From Acidobacteria bacterium UBA7540 (GTDB lineage: Bacteria; Acidobacteriota; Terriglobia; UBA7540), in the NCBI GenBank assembly GCA_002478145.1, contig DLMI01000025.1, positions 1-32,963 of the forward strand: a stretch of 32,963 nt of DNA, given 5' to 3'. The first letter of the stretch is position 1. Each line of letters opens with the position of its first letter. The position numbers were made by a program, and so were the translations under genes. Shown one piece after another: positions 13,982 to 22,352 of this stretch. The notes under the pieces were generated by a model that was not told the origin of the DNA, did no database searches, and saw nothing but the letters and a program-made list of their open reading frames with translations.

Positions 13982-14287
13982 TTATTCCTCCTTTTCGATG
14001 ACGCGAGGAACACGGAAACAACCCGCGCTCTGATCGGGAGCATTGGCGAGGGCCTCGTCCTGCTCGAATGTCTTGTGCGGCTCGTCTGCCCGCAGGGAAG
14101 GGTTGGCCGCAGCGGGATAGGTCACCTGCGCCATCGGTTCCACTTGCGAAGTATCCAGCTCATTCAGCTTCTGCATGTACTGGAGGATGGAATCGAGCTG
14201 CGGGAGAAATTTCTTCACCTCTTCGGGAGTTAATTCGAGGTGGGCGAGTTCAGCGACGTAGCGCACGTCCTTTTCTTCGAGTGCCAT
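13982..14287 (-). CDS. gatC: Glutamyl/aspartyl-tRNA amidotransferase subunit C
   Basis: A 101-residue GatC, the small belt subunit that wraps GatA and GatB and stabilises the amidotransferase. Family marks: VRYVAELAHLELTPEEVKKF near the N terminus, LDSILQYMQKLNELDTSQVE in the middle and LRADEP toward the end. The start overlaps the stop of the DUF721 gene by one base (TGATG), so the order DUF721-gatC-gatA is one transcription unit. Confidence 0.93.
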   Translation of the reverse strand: MALEEKDVRYVAELAHLELTPEEVKKFLPQLDSILQYMQKLNELDTSQVEPMAQVTYPAAANPSLRADEPHKTFEQDEALANAPDQSAGCFRVPRVIEKEE

Positions 14288-14742
14288 CAGTGTACCTGTC
14301 CACGCTTTCGTCCGGAATATTTGGCGTGAGACCGCCCGATCACCTGCGCCATGTCAGGAGCCTTGCAGGAAACCTGTCTCGCCCAATCCTTCCGCTTGGG
14401 TTTGGAGACAGGTAGATTTTCTGGCCGCCGCTGTGCCCTGTTGCTGCGATCGACCTTGCCGACGCGTAAGATTCTGATATGTTTTACCACGGGCTTGCCC
14501 AAGAAGTTGTTCACATGTGCCCGGATTTCCTCCGCCATCTGTTGCAGGGGTTCGGCCCAGTCGGCATCGTCCGTGGCCAGCGTCAAAGTTCCCGCGCTGA
14601 ACGCCACTGGCCGGCACTGTCTGGCCAGCGCCTTTCCTGCCACGCGAGTCCAGAGAGGGGCCAGGACTTCGACGACGGGGGGTTCCAGGCGGGACAACTG
14701 AGGCTTGAGGACCTTGGGCAGAAGTACTCCGATCTCTTCCAT
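14287..14742 (-). CDS. DUF721/DciA-like protein
   Basis: A 151-residue protein of the DUF721 family, which includes DciA, the ancestral loader or operator of the replicative helicase. The core (about residues 15-90) has LEPPVVEVLAPLWTRVAGKA, then LARQCRPVAFSAGTLTLATD and WAEPLQQMAEEIRAHVNNFL, the typical W-x-x-V-G and strand-rich pattern ending in a conserved helix and the IRILRVG strand. The C-terminal third is basic and low in structure. The family is recognised with good confidence, but the helicase role is by family, not shown here. First gene of the DUF721-gatC-gatA unit. Confidence 0.8.
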   Translation of the reverse strand: MEEIGVLLPKVLKPQLSRLEPPVVEVLAPLWTRVAGKALARQCRPVAFSAGTLTLATDDADWAEPLQQMAEEIRAHVNNFLGKPVVKHIRILRVGKVDRSNRAQRRPENLPVSKPKRKDWARQVSCKAPDMAQVIGRSHAKYSGRKRGQVH

Positions 14743-14821
14743 CGCTTGGCTCCGACGATCCGGAATTCTGAGGTAGATAGATTTGGCAGTCTAGCACATC
14801 GGGGCCCGTCGAGGGAATTAC

Positions 14822-14851
14822 TTGTGACCCTGCTCGCAGGTCTCCTATAAT
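14822..14851 (+). promoter_or_regulatory. Promoter of maf, predicting a leaderless mRNA
   Basis: TTGTGA at 14822-14827 and a perfect TATAAT at 14846-14851 are 18 bases apart. Initiation about 7 bases downstream falls at about 14858, two bases before the maf ATG at 14860, leaving no room for a ribosome site. Confidence 0.6.
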
Positions 14852-14859
14852 TCCTGCGC

Positions 14860-15462
14860 ATGCGTTTTCTCCTTGCCTCAGCTTCGCCACGGCGCCGGGA
14901 ATTGTTGCGCAAAGCCGGCTTCGATTTCGATGTCCGACCCAGCCATATCGTTGAAGAGATCCAGCCGGGCGAGCCGCCGGAGGAATTTGCGCGCCGCGCG
15001 GCGCGTGAGAAGGCCATGCAAGTCGCGGCGTCCTGTCCTGTGGGCAGCTTCGTCTTAGGCGCGGATACGGTGGTCGTCATCGACGGAGAGACGCTGGGAA
15101 AGCCGTCAGGCCGGCAGGACGCTACGCGCATGCTCCGGCTTCTATCCGGTCGAACCCACCAGGTGCACACCGGCATTTGCCTGGTACGGGCGCCAGGCGA
15201 AATTGAAGCCCTCAAGCACGAGACAACCTTCGTGACCTTCCGGAAGCTGGATGAGGAAGAGATTCGCAGTTACGTCGAAAGCGGTGAGCCTCTGGACAAG
15301 GCGGGCGCCTATGCGGTTCAAGGGCTCGCATCCAGGTTTGTCACCTGCATCTCGGGTTGCTACTCGAACGTGGTAGGCTTGCCGGTCGCCCTGGTCTACG
15401 AAATCCTTAAACCGCTCATGAAAGCAGAAGTCAGAAGTCAGAAGCCGGAAGTCGGGAGGTAG
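14860..15462 (+). CDS. maf: Maf-family nucleoside triphosphate pyrophosphatase
   Basis: Hydrolyses non-canonical or modified nucleotides (dTTP, UTP and m5UTP or similar, depending on subfamily) to monophosphates in the cytoplasm. The 200 residues show LASASPRRRELLRKAG at residues 5-20, EEFARRAAREKA, VLGADTVVVIDGETLGKP (about 64-81), the R-x-S-G-R-T-H motif SGRTHQVHTG, and DKAGAYAVQGLA (about 148-159). The C-terminal KAEVRSQKPEVGR is not part of the fold: it is encoded by the heptamer array at 15426-15460, which has extended the gene. Divergent from the DUF721-gatC-gatA unit across 117 bases. Confidence 0.92.
   Translation: MRFLLASASPRRRELLRKAGFDFDVRPSHIVEEIQPGEPPEEFARRAAREKAMQVAASCPVGSFVLGADTVVVIDGETLGKPSGRQDATRMLRLLSGRTHQVHTGICLVRAPGEIEALKHETTFVTFRKLDEEEIRSYVESGEPLDKAGAYAVQGLASRFVTCISGCYSNVVGLPVALVYEILKPLMKAEVRSQKPEVGR
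15426..15460. repeat. Heptamer array at the 3' end of maf (AGAAGTC)
   Basis: Five consecutive heptamers of pattern RGAAGYC, the last degenerate, end two bases before the end of the maf stop. One-sided; I see no facing complementary arm nearby. Confidence 0.7.
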
Positions 15463-15494
15463 TTGCCAGCGTCACGGTTTCTTTCCGGATTCTG

Positions 15495-17411
15495 CTAAAG
15501 GATTATCCGCTCGTCGCCTTCCCGCCTCGTCACCCGTTCCCGGTCAAGGTACTCGAGCAAAGGAATGGCGTATTTCCTGCTCAGTCCCGTGATCTCCTTG
15601 AAAACCGCAACGTTGATGCGGTTACTTTGAGCTTTGCGCCGGACAAGTAGCTCCTTCAATTGCTGTAACGCCGAGCGGTGAAAAATCAAATCCTCGGTCA
15701 CTTTGAGGAGCACTTTCTCCTTGAGCAAGATTTGGAGCAGTTTTTCAGCTCGCGGGCGGTCGATGCGCAGCTTGGCCAGGACCTCCGGCGCGCCGGGAAC
15801 CGCCAACCCCCTTCTCTCAAATGCCGCGCTGATCTGATCCTTGGCAACCTGCTCTTCAGGCGTCAGTTGAATCCTGCGTCCTGCGAGGCGCACCGTTTCG
15901 CCCTGCACATCCACTTTGCCTTGAGCGGCCAGTGTTTGAAGGAGCGCGTTGAATAGCAAGTTTGAAGGCGATGCGGGGTGCGGCGAACTTCGGGTGTCGG
16001 TTCTCGAGCGCAGGTCTTCCTTGGGCAACCCCGCAACCAGAGGGTTTTGGGCGTGGAATTTCTCAAGCTGTTCAATCACCCTTGTGGCCAATTCTTGGAA
16101 ATGTCCCTGGTGCACGAACAACTCCGGCGGCTGCCCCAGCAGCGCAAGCCGATTCGTGGAGGCAAGCACCCTGCCGACGCGCAGAACCTCGGCAGGAGGC
16201 CATCCGGTGCGGGACACGAGTCCAGAGAGGGGAGCTTCTCCGGCTTGTCGCACCAGCCATTCAAGCCTAACTTCCGAATCGCCTTTCTCCAAGGTGTCGA
16301 GAAGCGGCACGACAGTTGCATCTCCCAAGCGGTGCTTGGCGGGCTGGTTATCAAGGACCGATCCGCCCCCGATGGTGGTGACGGGTGAGAACTGGCGGAT
16401 GATAAAGCGATCTCCCGGCATTAACACGCTTGGTTCGGAGAGCCGGAGTTGAGCGAACGCACTGCTTCCAGGCTCCAACTCCTTTCCCTCTAACAGAACC
16501 ACTTCGGCAATCGTCTCGGCTGTGCCACAGTGGAAATGGAACCTGGCGCGGTTTTTCAAAGGCCGTGCCGCGGGCAGCAGGTTCAACCTGCAATCCAAAC
16601 GCGATGTCGCCTGGAAAAGTCCCGGCGGCGCCAGGATCATTCCACGGGAAATTTCCTTTGCCTCGATGCCGGGCAAGTTTACCGCCGTCCGCTGTCCTGC
16701 CAAGGCGGTTCGGGCGGGAGCGTTATGAACCTCGATGCCGCGCACGCGCACCTGCCGGCCCAGAGGATAGATTTCCACTTCCGCGTCCTTCTCGATTCTT
16801 CCGGCGATAAGCGTTCCGGTCACCACCGTGCCAAATCCCTTCATTACAAAAGCGCGGTCAATAGGAAGCCGGAAGGGAAGCTCTTCAGGTTTGGGAGTCA
16901 CCTCGAGCGCCAAGCGGCGCAGCTCGTCCTTGAGGGCTTCGAGACCTTCGCCGGTCTTGGCGCTCACCTGGAGGAGCGGCGCGTCCTCGAGGAAAGAACC
17001 ACGCACAAACTCCTGCATCTCCAGCCGAACCAGGTCCATGATCTCCCTGTCCACCAAGTCTGACTTGGTGATTGCCACCAGGCCTTTGCGAATCCCCAGT
17101 AGTTTGCAAATGTCAAAATGTTCGCGAGTTTGAGGCTTAATGGACTCGTCGGCCGCCACAACAAGGATGACCAGGTCGATCCCTCCCACTCCCGCCAGCA
17201 TGTTTCTCACGAAGCGCTCGTGGCCCGGCACGTCAATGAAGCCGACGCGTATTCCTTCGCCGAGGTCCAGGTGGGCGAAGCCAAGGTCAATCGTTATTCC
17301 GCGCTTCTTCTCTTCCTCCAGGCGGTCGGGGTCAATGCCCGTCAGCGCCAGCACTAACGCTGACTTGCCGTGATCAATGTGACCTGCTGTCCCCACTATC
17401 AGGTGTCGCAT
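15495..17411 (-). CDS. selB: Selenocysteine-specific translation elongation factor SelB
   Basis: A GTPase that delivers Sec-tRNA(Sec) to the ribosome at UGA codons marked by a SECIS hairpin. The 638 residues open with [19 protein letters not shown] (P-loop) and the SelB-specific [15 protein letters not shown], then [17 protein letters not shown] (G3) and TKSDLVD (G4). The SelB signature ITIDLGFA separates it from EF-Tu. Beta-barrel domains follow to about residue 370, then a long C-terminal region that fits the winged-helix repeats contacting mRNA (ending [21 protein letters not shown]). The start is set at 17411, where homology begins; a longer frame adds 13 unlike residues. A CATAAT box a few bases upstream suggests a very short leader. 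No selA, selC or selD is in the window. Confidence 0.95.
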   Translation of the reverse strand: MRHLIVGTAGHIDHGKSALVLALTGIDPDRLEEEKKRGITIDLGFAHLDLGEGIRVGFIDVPGHERFVRNMLAGVGGIDLVILVVAADESIKPQTREHFDICKLLGIRKGLVAITKSDLVDREIMDLVRLEMQEFVRGSFLEDAPLLQVSAKTGEGLEALKDELRRLALEVTPKPEELPFRLPIDRAFVMKGFGTVVTGTLIAGRIEKDAEVEIYPLGRQVRVRGIEVHNAPARTALAGQRTAVNLPGIEAKEISRGMILAPPGLFQATSRLDCRLNLLPAARPLKNRARFHFHCGTAETIAEVVLLEGKELEPGSSAFAQLRLSEPSVLMPGDRFIIRQFSPVTTIGGGSVLDNQPAKHRLGDATVVPLLDTLEKGDSEVRLEWLVRQAGEAPLSGLVSRTGWPPAEVLRVGRVLASTNRLALLGQPPELFVHQGHFQELATRVIEQLEKFHAQNPLVAGLPKEDLRSRTDTRSSPHPASPSNLLFNALLQTLAAQGKVDVQGETVRLAGRRIQLTPEEQVAKDQISAAFERRGLAVPGAPEVLAKLRIDRPRAEKLLQILLKEKVLLKVTEDLIFHRSALQQLKELLVRRKAQSNRINVAVFKEITGLSRKYAIPLLEYLDRERVTRREGDERIIL

Positions 17412-17467
17412 CGGTTCTTTGATTATGCGAGAAAGGAGGCCTGGAGGCAATCGCCGCGAAGCTGATG

Positions 17468-17554
17468 GTAGTGGGTCAATTTGATGTAGAGGCGGCTTTA
17501 CGCCGCCATTTGGCGAGGTAAACTCGCCGCTACGGCATCAAATTGACCCACTGC
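17468..17554. mobile_element. Small inverted-repeat element, copy 2 (MITE-like)
   Basis: The 87-bp element has the same 19-bp ends as 496-611 (GTAGTGGGTCAATTTGATG at 17468-17486; complement at 17536-17554 with one mismatch near the outer end). The core shares TAGCGGCGA, TCGCCAAATGGCGGCGT and CCGCCTCTA with copy 1, read on the opposite strand. The two copies differ in the length of the internal hairpins. It lies between selB and a decayed gene fragment. Confidence 0.75.
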
Positions 17555-17557
17555 CAA

Positions 17558-17710
17558 GCTGATCGACCAGCGGGAGCAAGCCGTGCCTATATTCAACAAT
17601 TGGATGACTCCCATGCGAGCCTGTACCTGAGCAATCCGCCCCCAGGAGTGAAGACCACGGATGGAATACTTACCACGGGATTGAGATTTACTTTTGGAAA
17701 GCCTCTCTGA
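17558..17710 (+). pseudogene. Possible C-terminal remnant of an outer-membrane beta-barrel protein
   Basis: An open frame with no start runs from the edge of the inverted-repeat element to TGA 17708-17710. It reads like the last strands of a beta-barrel: SLYLSN, then GILTTGLRFTFGKPL at the end, with alternating hydrophobic residues. The 5' part is missing. On the plus strand between two minus-strand genes it has no promoter. The identification rests on a short segment and is tentative. Confidence 0.35.
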
Positions 17711-17737
17711 TTCCGCAATCTGCAGGGCAGGGGAAGT

Positions 17738-18775
17738 TCACTTCTCGGCCGACGGCTTGCTTGGCGGAGTTGCCCCCGGCTTCTCGGTTTCACCGCCCAG
17801 CCAGACACTCACCACTCCCCAATTCCCCAGGCGCTTCTGCAGGACCAAGTCGTATTTAGCGACGGCAGAGGGGTCTTCCAAGGTTACGGCAGCCAGCGCG
17901 CGAAGCCTTTCCGGCGAGAATGTGAGGTTCTGGATCTCCACCTTGACTTCCGGCTTCGGAGCCGCGCGATGAGCCTCGGCATCCGCCTGAGATGGAGGAG
18001 AGGGTTGAAGCGCCGGGATGAAATAAGTGCGGACGGCTGCATCGATCGAGCCACCTGCTTTCTTGCCTTCCGGGGTGGCCAAGTACTTGGAACGAATCTG
18101 GATGACGTCGAGGGCGTTTTCCAGGTCGTCGTGGATGACTACATCGTTCACCTTTTTCTCCGCCTGACGAATCATGTCCGGCAGCTGCGGGTCGGTCCGA
18201 ACCGTGAGAGCCAGAATCGCTGCTTCGGTCACCGTCCTGTCCGGCTCCGAATCCGACTTGTTGATGACCTCAAAGAGTGTTTGAGTGGCTTGGTCGGCGT
18301 CGTACTCAGCCAGGGCGCCGTAGTAAAAGCGCCGCAAGTTGAGATCGCGCTTGTCCTCCTGAAGTTTCCAGAGGACTTGCAACGCCTCTTCGCCCCCGAT
18401 AAACGCCAGTGACTGTGCGGCGTACTCGGCGGTACGGTCATCCTTGAGGGCCTCGGCCAGTTGCGGAATGATGCCCCGCCCCGCCGCGAATGCGGCGCGA
18501 AAGAGCGAGTCCGCCGCCTCAGGATTGGGGGAACTCAAAATGCCGTCCAAAAGTTCCCCAGCCCAGTCCTTGGAGATACACCCTTCCTCCTGCTCACCGC
18601 CTTGATTCTGGGGCTGGGCCGGTGGGAGGTTCCCCGGGGGACTTGGGGGCGGCTGCTGCGCCACGCAGAGGGCGGCCAGGAAAAGGCAGCAGGCCGCGAG
18701 CAGAAGGCTCTGCCACACGCGCCTAAGCCAACCTCCGCTGTTCGGTCCGTTCGTGATGCCTTTCACCCTGTGCAT
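17738..18775 (-). CDS. Secreted HEAT-repeat-like protein
   Basis: A 345-residue protein with an N-terminal signal (WLRRVWQSLLLAACCLFLAALCVAQ), then a Pro/Gln-rich spacer. The middle (about residues 70-250) is all-helical with HEAT-like pairs: DSLFRAAFAAGRGIIPQLAEAL, AAQSLAFIGGEEALQVLWKL and FYYGALAEYDADQATQTLFEV, followed by VTEAAILALTVRTDPQLPDM. The last ~100 residues look like a separate domain (VEIQNLTFSPERLRALAAV to GNWGVVSVWLGG). It is probably periplasmic or anchored through its signal region; a LAAC sequence is present but sits too early in the hydrophobic core for a confident lipobox. The ATG at 18775 places the signal at the N terminus; a longer frame upstream overlaps the HAD gene. 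It follows the HAD gene by 61 bases. Function unknown. Confidence 0.7.
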   Translation of the reverse strand: MHRVKGITNGPNSGGWLRRVWQSLLLAACCLFLAALCVAQQPPPSPPGNLPPAQPQNQGGEQEEGCISKDWAGELLDGILSSPNPEAADSLFRAAFAAGRGIIPQLAEALKDDRTAEYAAQSLAFIGGEEALQVLWKLQEDKRDLNLRRFYYGALAEYDADQATQTLFEVINKSDSEPDRTVTEAAILALTVRTDPQLPDMIRQAEKKVNDVVIHDDLENALDVIQIRSKYLATPEGKKAGGSIDAAVRTYFIPALQPSPPSQADAEAHRAAPKPEVKVEIQNLTFSPERLRALAAVTLEDPSAVAKYDLVLQKRLGNWGVVSVWLGGETEKPGATPPSKPSAEK

Positions 18776-18836
18776 TCCGCAGTCTGCCAGTTTTTGGATG
18801 CCGAGCGACCCGCAAGAGTTGGAATAACTGCCGCCC

Positions 18837-19523
18837 CTAGCACCCAGCCCGGCCATCCAGGATCGGAGGCAGATCGCGCAGGTCCTGCAAGAGCAAGTCC
18901 GGGCTGGCCTCTTCCAGCGCCTGCGGTCCGAACCCATAAGTTACGCCACATGTCCAAACGCCGGCGTTGCGTCCTGTAAGCACATCCGTTTCGGAATCTC
19001 CGACCATGAGCGTCTTCTCTGTAGGAATCGATAAATGGCTCATCAAAGTCTTAATTCCCATCGGATCAGGTTTCTTCAGGGGAAAGCTGTCGCCGCCATA
19101 GATCTCAAAAAAGTACGGGGCGAGTCCCAGCCCGGAAATTATGGCACGGCTGAAGCAAGTGGGCTTGTTCGTCAGGATGGCCAGCTTTCGATTCCCGAGT
19201 TCCCCCAGAGCTTCACGAACCCCTGGGTACGCGACCGTGTTATCGAGCAAGTGGCGGCCATAATAATCCAAAAAGAATGCAAGCCCCTTCTCCACATCGC
19301 CGTCGGGGGCTTTATCTCTCAGCGTCCGCTTGACCAGAACGGTCACGCCCTGGCCCACATAGGACGTGATGACTTCGAGAGGCAGAGGGCCGAACCCCAT
19401 ATGCTCCCGCATTGCATTAACGCTCAGGGCCAAGTCCTTCTTGGTGTCTGCGAGCGTGCCGTCCAAGTCGAAGACGACCAGTTGGATTCCTGGCAGGGTG
19501 CGCCTGTACGTTGTCATCATCAT
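18837..19523 (-). CDS. HAD-family phosphatase, phosphoglycolate phosphatase-like
   Basis: A 228-residue HAD subfamily IA hydrolase. Motif I is VVFDLDGTLADTKKD, motif II is AILTNKP, motif III lysine is in FPLKKPDPMG and motif IV is MVGDSETDVLTGRNAG. A helical cap lies between residues ~30 and 95 (LALSVNAMREHMGFGPLP onward), as in Gph and beta-phosphoglucomutase-like enzymes. The substrate could be 2-phosphoglycolate or a sugar phosphate; its place nine bases after galT leaves the latter open. Three ATG codons in a row occur at the start; the first is used. Confidence 0.87.
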   Translation of the reverse strand: MMMTTYRRTLPGIQLVVFDLDGTLADTKKDLALSVNAMREHMGFGPLPLEVITSYVGQGVTVLVKRTLRDKAPDGDVEKGLAFFLDYYGRHLLDNTVAYPGVREALGELGNRKLAILTNKPTCFSRAIISGLGLAPYFFEIYGGDSFPLKKPDPMGIKTLMSHLSIPTEKTLMVGDSETDVLTGRNAGVWTCGVTYGFGPQALEEASPDLLLQDLRDLPPILDGRAGC

Positions 19524-19532
19524 TCCGTCCGT

Positions 19533-20552
19533 TCACGACCCTAGCGGAGTGGCTTCCGACTCCGGCTCCAGCGCCCGAAGCACGAGCGCCGCTTCCTCTG
19601 CTGAAATCGGGTTGAAATAGAATCCCTCACTGCCCAAATATCGGCGTTCGCCCTCGACATCAGGGTGGAGTTCGATGTGCCAGTGGAAGTCGTCTGGCAG
19701 CGTGTTCCACCAATCCTTGGTCGGCTTGTGCGCTTCGAGGTTGGGCTCGGTGTGGATGACAAGGTGCAAAATCCCAGAAATCTTTTCAATCCTCTGAAGG
19801 CAGGGCTTCAAAAAGGAAGCCAGCGACTTCACGCGGGCCGGCTCCGCCAGATCCTTTTCAAATGAAGAGGAGTGCCGTATCGGCAGCAACCACAATTCGT
19901 ACGGCGACCGCGATGCGAAGGGACAGACTGCGACAAAATCCGCATTCTGGTCCACGACGCGCTTCCCATCCTGAATTTCCTGTTGAATGCAGTCACAAAA
20001 AATACAACGTTCTCTCCTCAGGAAATGGAGTTTGCTCCACCGGAATTCAATCTCCAGGAATTGCGGCAGAACCGGCGAGGCCAACACTTGCGAGTGGCTA
20101 TGACCATGTTCATTCCGGGCGGTAAGCCCCTGGTCCTTGACAACAGAAACATAGCGAAGCCGGAAGTCTCGCTTAAGGTCCAGGATGCGATCACGATAAA
20201 GGGCGATGCATTTTTCCATCTGCAGGAGCGGAAGTTCCGCCAGCGTCACTCCGTGTCGCGGAGTCTCAACCACGATCTCGTGCGCGCCAACAGGGTTCAT
20301 GCAGTCGAACATGCCCACGGCCCGCCGGTCTTCCCCACCCTCGACGAGAAAGATGGGAGCGCGATCATGAAACACCCTGGCGCTCCAGGCGCCATTGGCG
20401 TCTCTCAGCTCCTGAATCGACCGGGGCGTGAAATGCTCATTTCCCGGACAAAAGGGGCAAATGGCTTCCGCATCGTCGAAATCCGCCATCACCCGCCTTC
20501 TTCCGGTCACCACCCATCGGTGAGCAACCGGGTCGAGCCGAAGTTCAGCCAT
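19533..20552 (-). CDS. galT: Galactose-1-phosphate uridylyltransferase-like HIT enzyme
   Basis: Transfers a nucleotidyl group between UDP-glucose and galactose-1-phosphate (Leloir pathway), or between related sugar phosphates. The 339 residues have the GalT duplicated HIT layout. CPFCPGNEHFTP (about residues 25-36) supplies zinc cysteines, the active site is NEHGHSHSQVLASP with H-S-H-S-Q in place of the usual H-P-H-x-Q, CIFCDCIQQE begins the second half and DDFHWHIELHP carries the second histidine pair. Relatives with this motif include ADP-glucose phosphorylases, so substrate is not certain. AAAGAGG precedes ATG 20552; a longer frame adds 43 unlike residues. First gene of a galT-HAD-HEAT operon; divergent from DUF1015. 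Confidence 0.85.
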   Translation of the reverse strand: MAELRLDPVAHRWVVTGRRRVMADFDDAEAICPFCPGNEHFTPRSIQELRDANGAWSARVFHDRAPIFLVEGGEDRRAVGMFDCMNPVGAHEIVVETPRHGVTLAELPLLQMEKCIALYRDRILDLKRDFRLRYVSVVKDQGLTARNEHGHSHSQVLASPVLPQFLEIEFRWSKLHFLRRERCIFCDCIQQEIQDGKRVVDQNADFVAVCPFASRSPYELWLLPIRHSSSFEKDLAEPARVKSLASFLKPCLQRIEKISGILHLVIHTEPNLEAHKPTKDWWNTLPDDFHWHIELHPDVEGERRYLGSEGFYFNPISAEEAALVLRALEPESEATPLGS

Positions 20553-20843
20553 TGTCGTTGCCTCTTTGTTGAGTTTCTTCCATAGAGTCAGAAACAGTAT
20601 TTGGGCTGAAGATGCACGCTTGACGGTAAGGACGAGAAGCTCGCAACCCGTTAGTTTAGTCCCAAACGTTCCATGCGTCATCCCTGTTGAGCAGGCAAAT
20701 GCTCAAATGACCTAGCGCCCCACCTCTCACGGTAGTCTGCGGCTTTTACGAAGCATTCTCGAAAGCGATGCGCTACAGTACAGATTTCTCGACGGCTCAG
20801 CTCCGGTGTGATAACTTCACAATCTTACAAACGGAGACAGCTC

Positions 20844-22181
20844 ATGGCTGAGATTCATCCCTTTCGCGCGCTTCACTACAACCCATCACGGATTCAGGAG
20901 CTTTGGAGAGTCGTGACGCAGCCCTACGATAAGATCTCTCCGGAGGTGCAATCGCGCTACTACCGTTGCAGCCCCTTCAACCTCGTACGCGTGATACGGG
21001 GCCAGCATCACGCTGACGACAACTCCCTGGACAACGTTTACCTCCGCGCTGCGCGGCATTACCGCCAGTGGATCGAAGATCGCGTCCTGGTTTCGGAGGC
21101 GGAACCCGCGATCTACCCCTACGACCAGGAGTATGAGGTTCCGGGCTGGCCAGGAAGCAAAAAAGTGCGTCGCGGCTTTATCGCCCTTTGCCGGCTGGAG
21201 GATTACTCGCAGAGGATCGTCCACCCGCATGAGGAGACTCTCTCGGCGCCCAAGACCGACCGGTTGGAGCTATTGAAGGCCACTCGCGCCCATTTCGGGC
21301 AGATCTTTGTGCTTTACAGCGACCCCACCGGACTAGTTGAATCCCTGCTGGCGGAGGAGGCGCAACAGAAACCGTGGGAGCAAGTCAGCGACGAACACAA
21401 CACGCTGCATTCCGTTTGGCGCATCACTGAGCCGCGGGCAATCGAGCGAGTGGTGTCGGCGATGGCGGCCAAGAAACTTGTCATTGCCGATGGCCACCAC
21501 CGGTACGAAACCGCGCTCGCTTATCGGGATTACTGCCGAATCCAGGGAATCTCCGATAACCGGGCTGATTACGTGATGATGACCTTCATCCGAATGGAGG
21601 CCGACGGCCTCACCATCCTGCCCACTCACCGCCTCGTTCACAGCCTACCGGCTTTCAATTGGGCAGGGTTCTTATCCCAGGCCCGTTTGATCTTCGATGC
21701 GGAAGAGTTCGCGGACCAAAGCGACATCCACGACTGGGCGGAGCGTTTCTTCGAAACCCTGGCGCGAGCGGGGCGTGAAGGGCCGGCGTTCGGCGCTTAC
21801 GCTGGACCCAGGAAGCTGGCCCTTCTCCGCCTGCGCAGCGACTTCAACTTGGACGGCGCCCTGAACGACCTTCCCCCAACCCTCCGCCGGCTCGACGTCA
21901 TACTGCTGCACCGCCTGATTCTCCAGCAGATCCTCGGCATCGACCCTCAGGCTGTGCGCGAGGAAAAGAACCTGACCTATTGTCGGGGATTTCCCGCTGC
22001 GGCTGCGGAAGTTGCAGATGGCGAAGCGCAACTCTGCCTTCTGCTGAACCCCACTCCGGTGGAGGCTGTGCGAGACAATGCCCTGGCCGGACTGGTGCTT
22101 CCGCAGAAGTCCACCGACTTTTACCCCAAGCTACTCTCGGGACTCGCCATCTACTGGCTGGATAACCCGGCGGGACTGTGA
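20844..22181 (+). CDS. DUF1015 family protein
   Basis: A 445-residue conserved bacterial protein of unknown function. Family blocks: EIHPFRALHYN at the N terminus, VTQPYDKISPEVQSRYY (about 25-41), NLVRVIRG, the mid-region LVIADGHHRYETALAYRDY (about 213-231) and the C-terminal LNPTPVEAVRDNALAGLVLPQKS region. The DGHHR motif resembles that of ParB/SerK-like nucleotide-binding proteins, so a kinase or nucleotide-dependent role is possible but unproven. The start at ATG 20844 follows CGGAGACAG and the family N terminus. It is divergent from galT with about 290 bases between, in which I saw no clear promoter. Confidence 0.87.
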   Translation: MAEIHPFRALHYNPSRIQELWRVVTQPYDKISPEVQSRYYRCSPFNLVRVIRGQHHADDNSLDNVYLRAARHYRQWIEDRVLVSEAEPAIYPYDQEYEVPGWPGSKKVRRGFIALCRLEDYSQRIVHPHEETLSAPKTDRLELLKATRAHFGQIFVLYSDPTGLVESLLAEEAQQKPWEQVSDEHNTLHSVWRITEPRAIERVVSAMAAKKLVIADGHHRYETALAYRDYCRIQGISDNRADYVMMTFIRMEADGLTILPTHRLVHSLPAFNWAGFLSQARLIFDAEEFADQSDIHDWAERFFETLARAGREGPAFGAYAGPRKLALLRLRSDFNLDGALNDLPPTLRRLDVILLHRLILQQILGIDPQAVREEKNLTYCRGFPAAAAEVADGEAQLCLLLNPTPVEAVRDNALAGLVLPQKSTDFYPKLLSGLAIYWLDNPAGL

Positions 22182-22200
22182 AGGGCAGTCCGCAGGATTA

Positions 22201-22350
22201 GGTGGTCAGTTGTAGAAGACGATGCCATCCGCGTATATCTTGTTGCAACGGACGACGGAGGACTGGCTGGTCCGTTGTCCGTCGTGAAAACAGCGCCTCG
22301 CTACGCGCCATTTACAACGGGCAACTGACCGCTGACGACGGACGACTGCT
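22201..22350. repeat. Facing heptamer arrays without a gene
   Basis: Heptamers of pattern ACGRMSG run from about 22246 (ACGGACG, ACGGAGG). A complementary run follows immediately (GGTCCGT, TGTCCGT), and a further direct run occupies 22314-22350 (ACAACGG, GCAACTG, ACCGCTG, ACGACGG, ACGACTG). GGTCAGTTG at 22204 pairs with CAACTGACC at 22322. No coding frame. Fills the gap between the convergent DUF1015 and STAS genes. Confidence 0.6.
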
Positions 22351-22352
22351 CT

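Noticed and set aside
12460..14287. gatB as part of the same operon
   Set aside because: Both sides were read; gatA is followed by the four-helix region and gatC preceded by DUF721, with no gatB frame in the window.
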